Below, piece by piece: positions 35,322-35,324 of a stretch of 35,324 bases of DNA (its first letter is position 1; each line of letters starts with the position of its first letter). The position numbers were made by a program, and so were the translations under genes. The stretch lies in contig JAUMUT010000021.1 of the NCBI GenBank assembly GCA_030530525.1, forward strand, positions 1 to 35,324. The letters run 5' to 3'. The DNA comes from Capnocytophaga sp. (GTDB lineage: Bacteria; Bacteroidota; Bacteroidia; Flavobacteriales; Flavobacteriaceae). The notes under the pieces were generated by a model that was given only the letters and a program-made list of their open reading frames with translations, was not told the origin of the DNA and did no database searches.

Positions 35322-35324
35322 TAA

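Overview
The window looks like chromosome from a low-GC member of the Bacteroidetes, probably class Flavobacteriia. Capnocytophaga is a plausible genus, but that is inference and no 16S rRNA is present. The evidence is AT-rich DNA, many genes preceded by the Bacteroidetes -7 box TAnnTTTG instead of a Shine-Dalgarno site, a flavobacterial-type DnaK, a DUF695-RraB fusion, and IntDOT-type integration machinery. I see no rRNA, tRNA or CRISPR array.

Layout. (1) Positions 1-4.4 kb are accessory DNA. They hold the 3' end of an RHS/YD-repeat polymorphic toxin whose tip resembles a GIY-YIG nuclease, a likely immunity gene, about 1.06 kb of hairpin-rich DNA with no convincing gene, and a tyrosine integrase reading leftward. 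(2) Positions 4.4-4.9 kb are a gene-free junction with candidate att-like sequences. (3) Positions 4.9-32.6 kb are ordinary chromosome: a pRiA4b ORF-3-like protein with a nucleoid-associated protein; pabB and an aminotransferase for folate; a YqiA-like esterase; a WG-repeat lipoprotein; tpiA; manA; an operon sufE - MIP18-family gene - kdsB; surE and a small membrane protein; a PaaE-like reductase; an ABC-F ATPase; rpsA; pdxA; ribE; a DUF695-RraB protein with a lipoprotein; pyrG-yidC; an ABC permease/ATPase pair; 5-formyl-THF cyclo-ligase; an agmatinase; and dnaK. (4) Positions 32.6 kb to the end start a second mobile element: a zinc-finger/double-HTH protein, a tyrosine integrase overlapping it by 4 bp, and a two-TM protein.

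The two integrases read away from the core, so each probably marks the end of a separate element whose body lies outside the window. The core genes are mostly short housekeeping operons separated by clear hairpin-plus-T terminators.

The most unusual features are non-coding. They are a ~214-bp nested imperfect palindrome (2798-3011), a 3 x 42-bp tandem repeat (10061-10186), an 8 x 21-bp tandem repeat built on a spaced dyad (21595-21762), and a TGACA-N3-TGTCA dyad upstream of a sigma54-like -24/-12 sequence before dnaK. Several near-cognate TTG starts, which would lengthen genes, lie inside -7 boxes or a terminator. I moved those starts to the downstream ATG.
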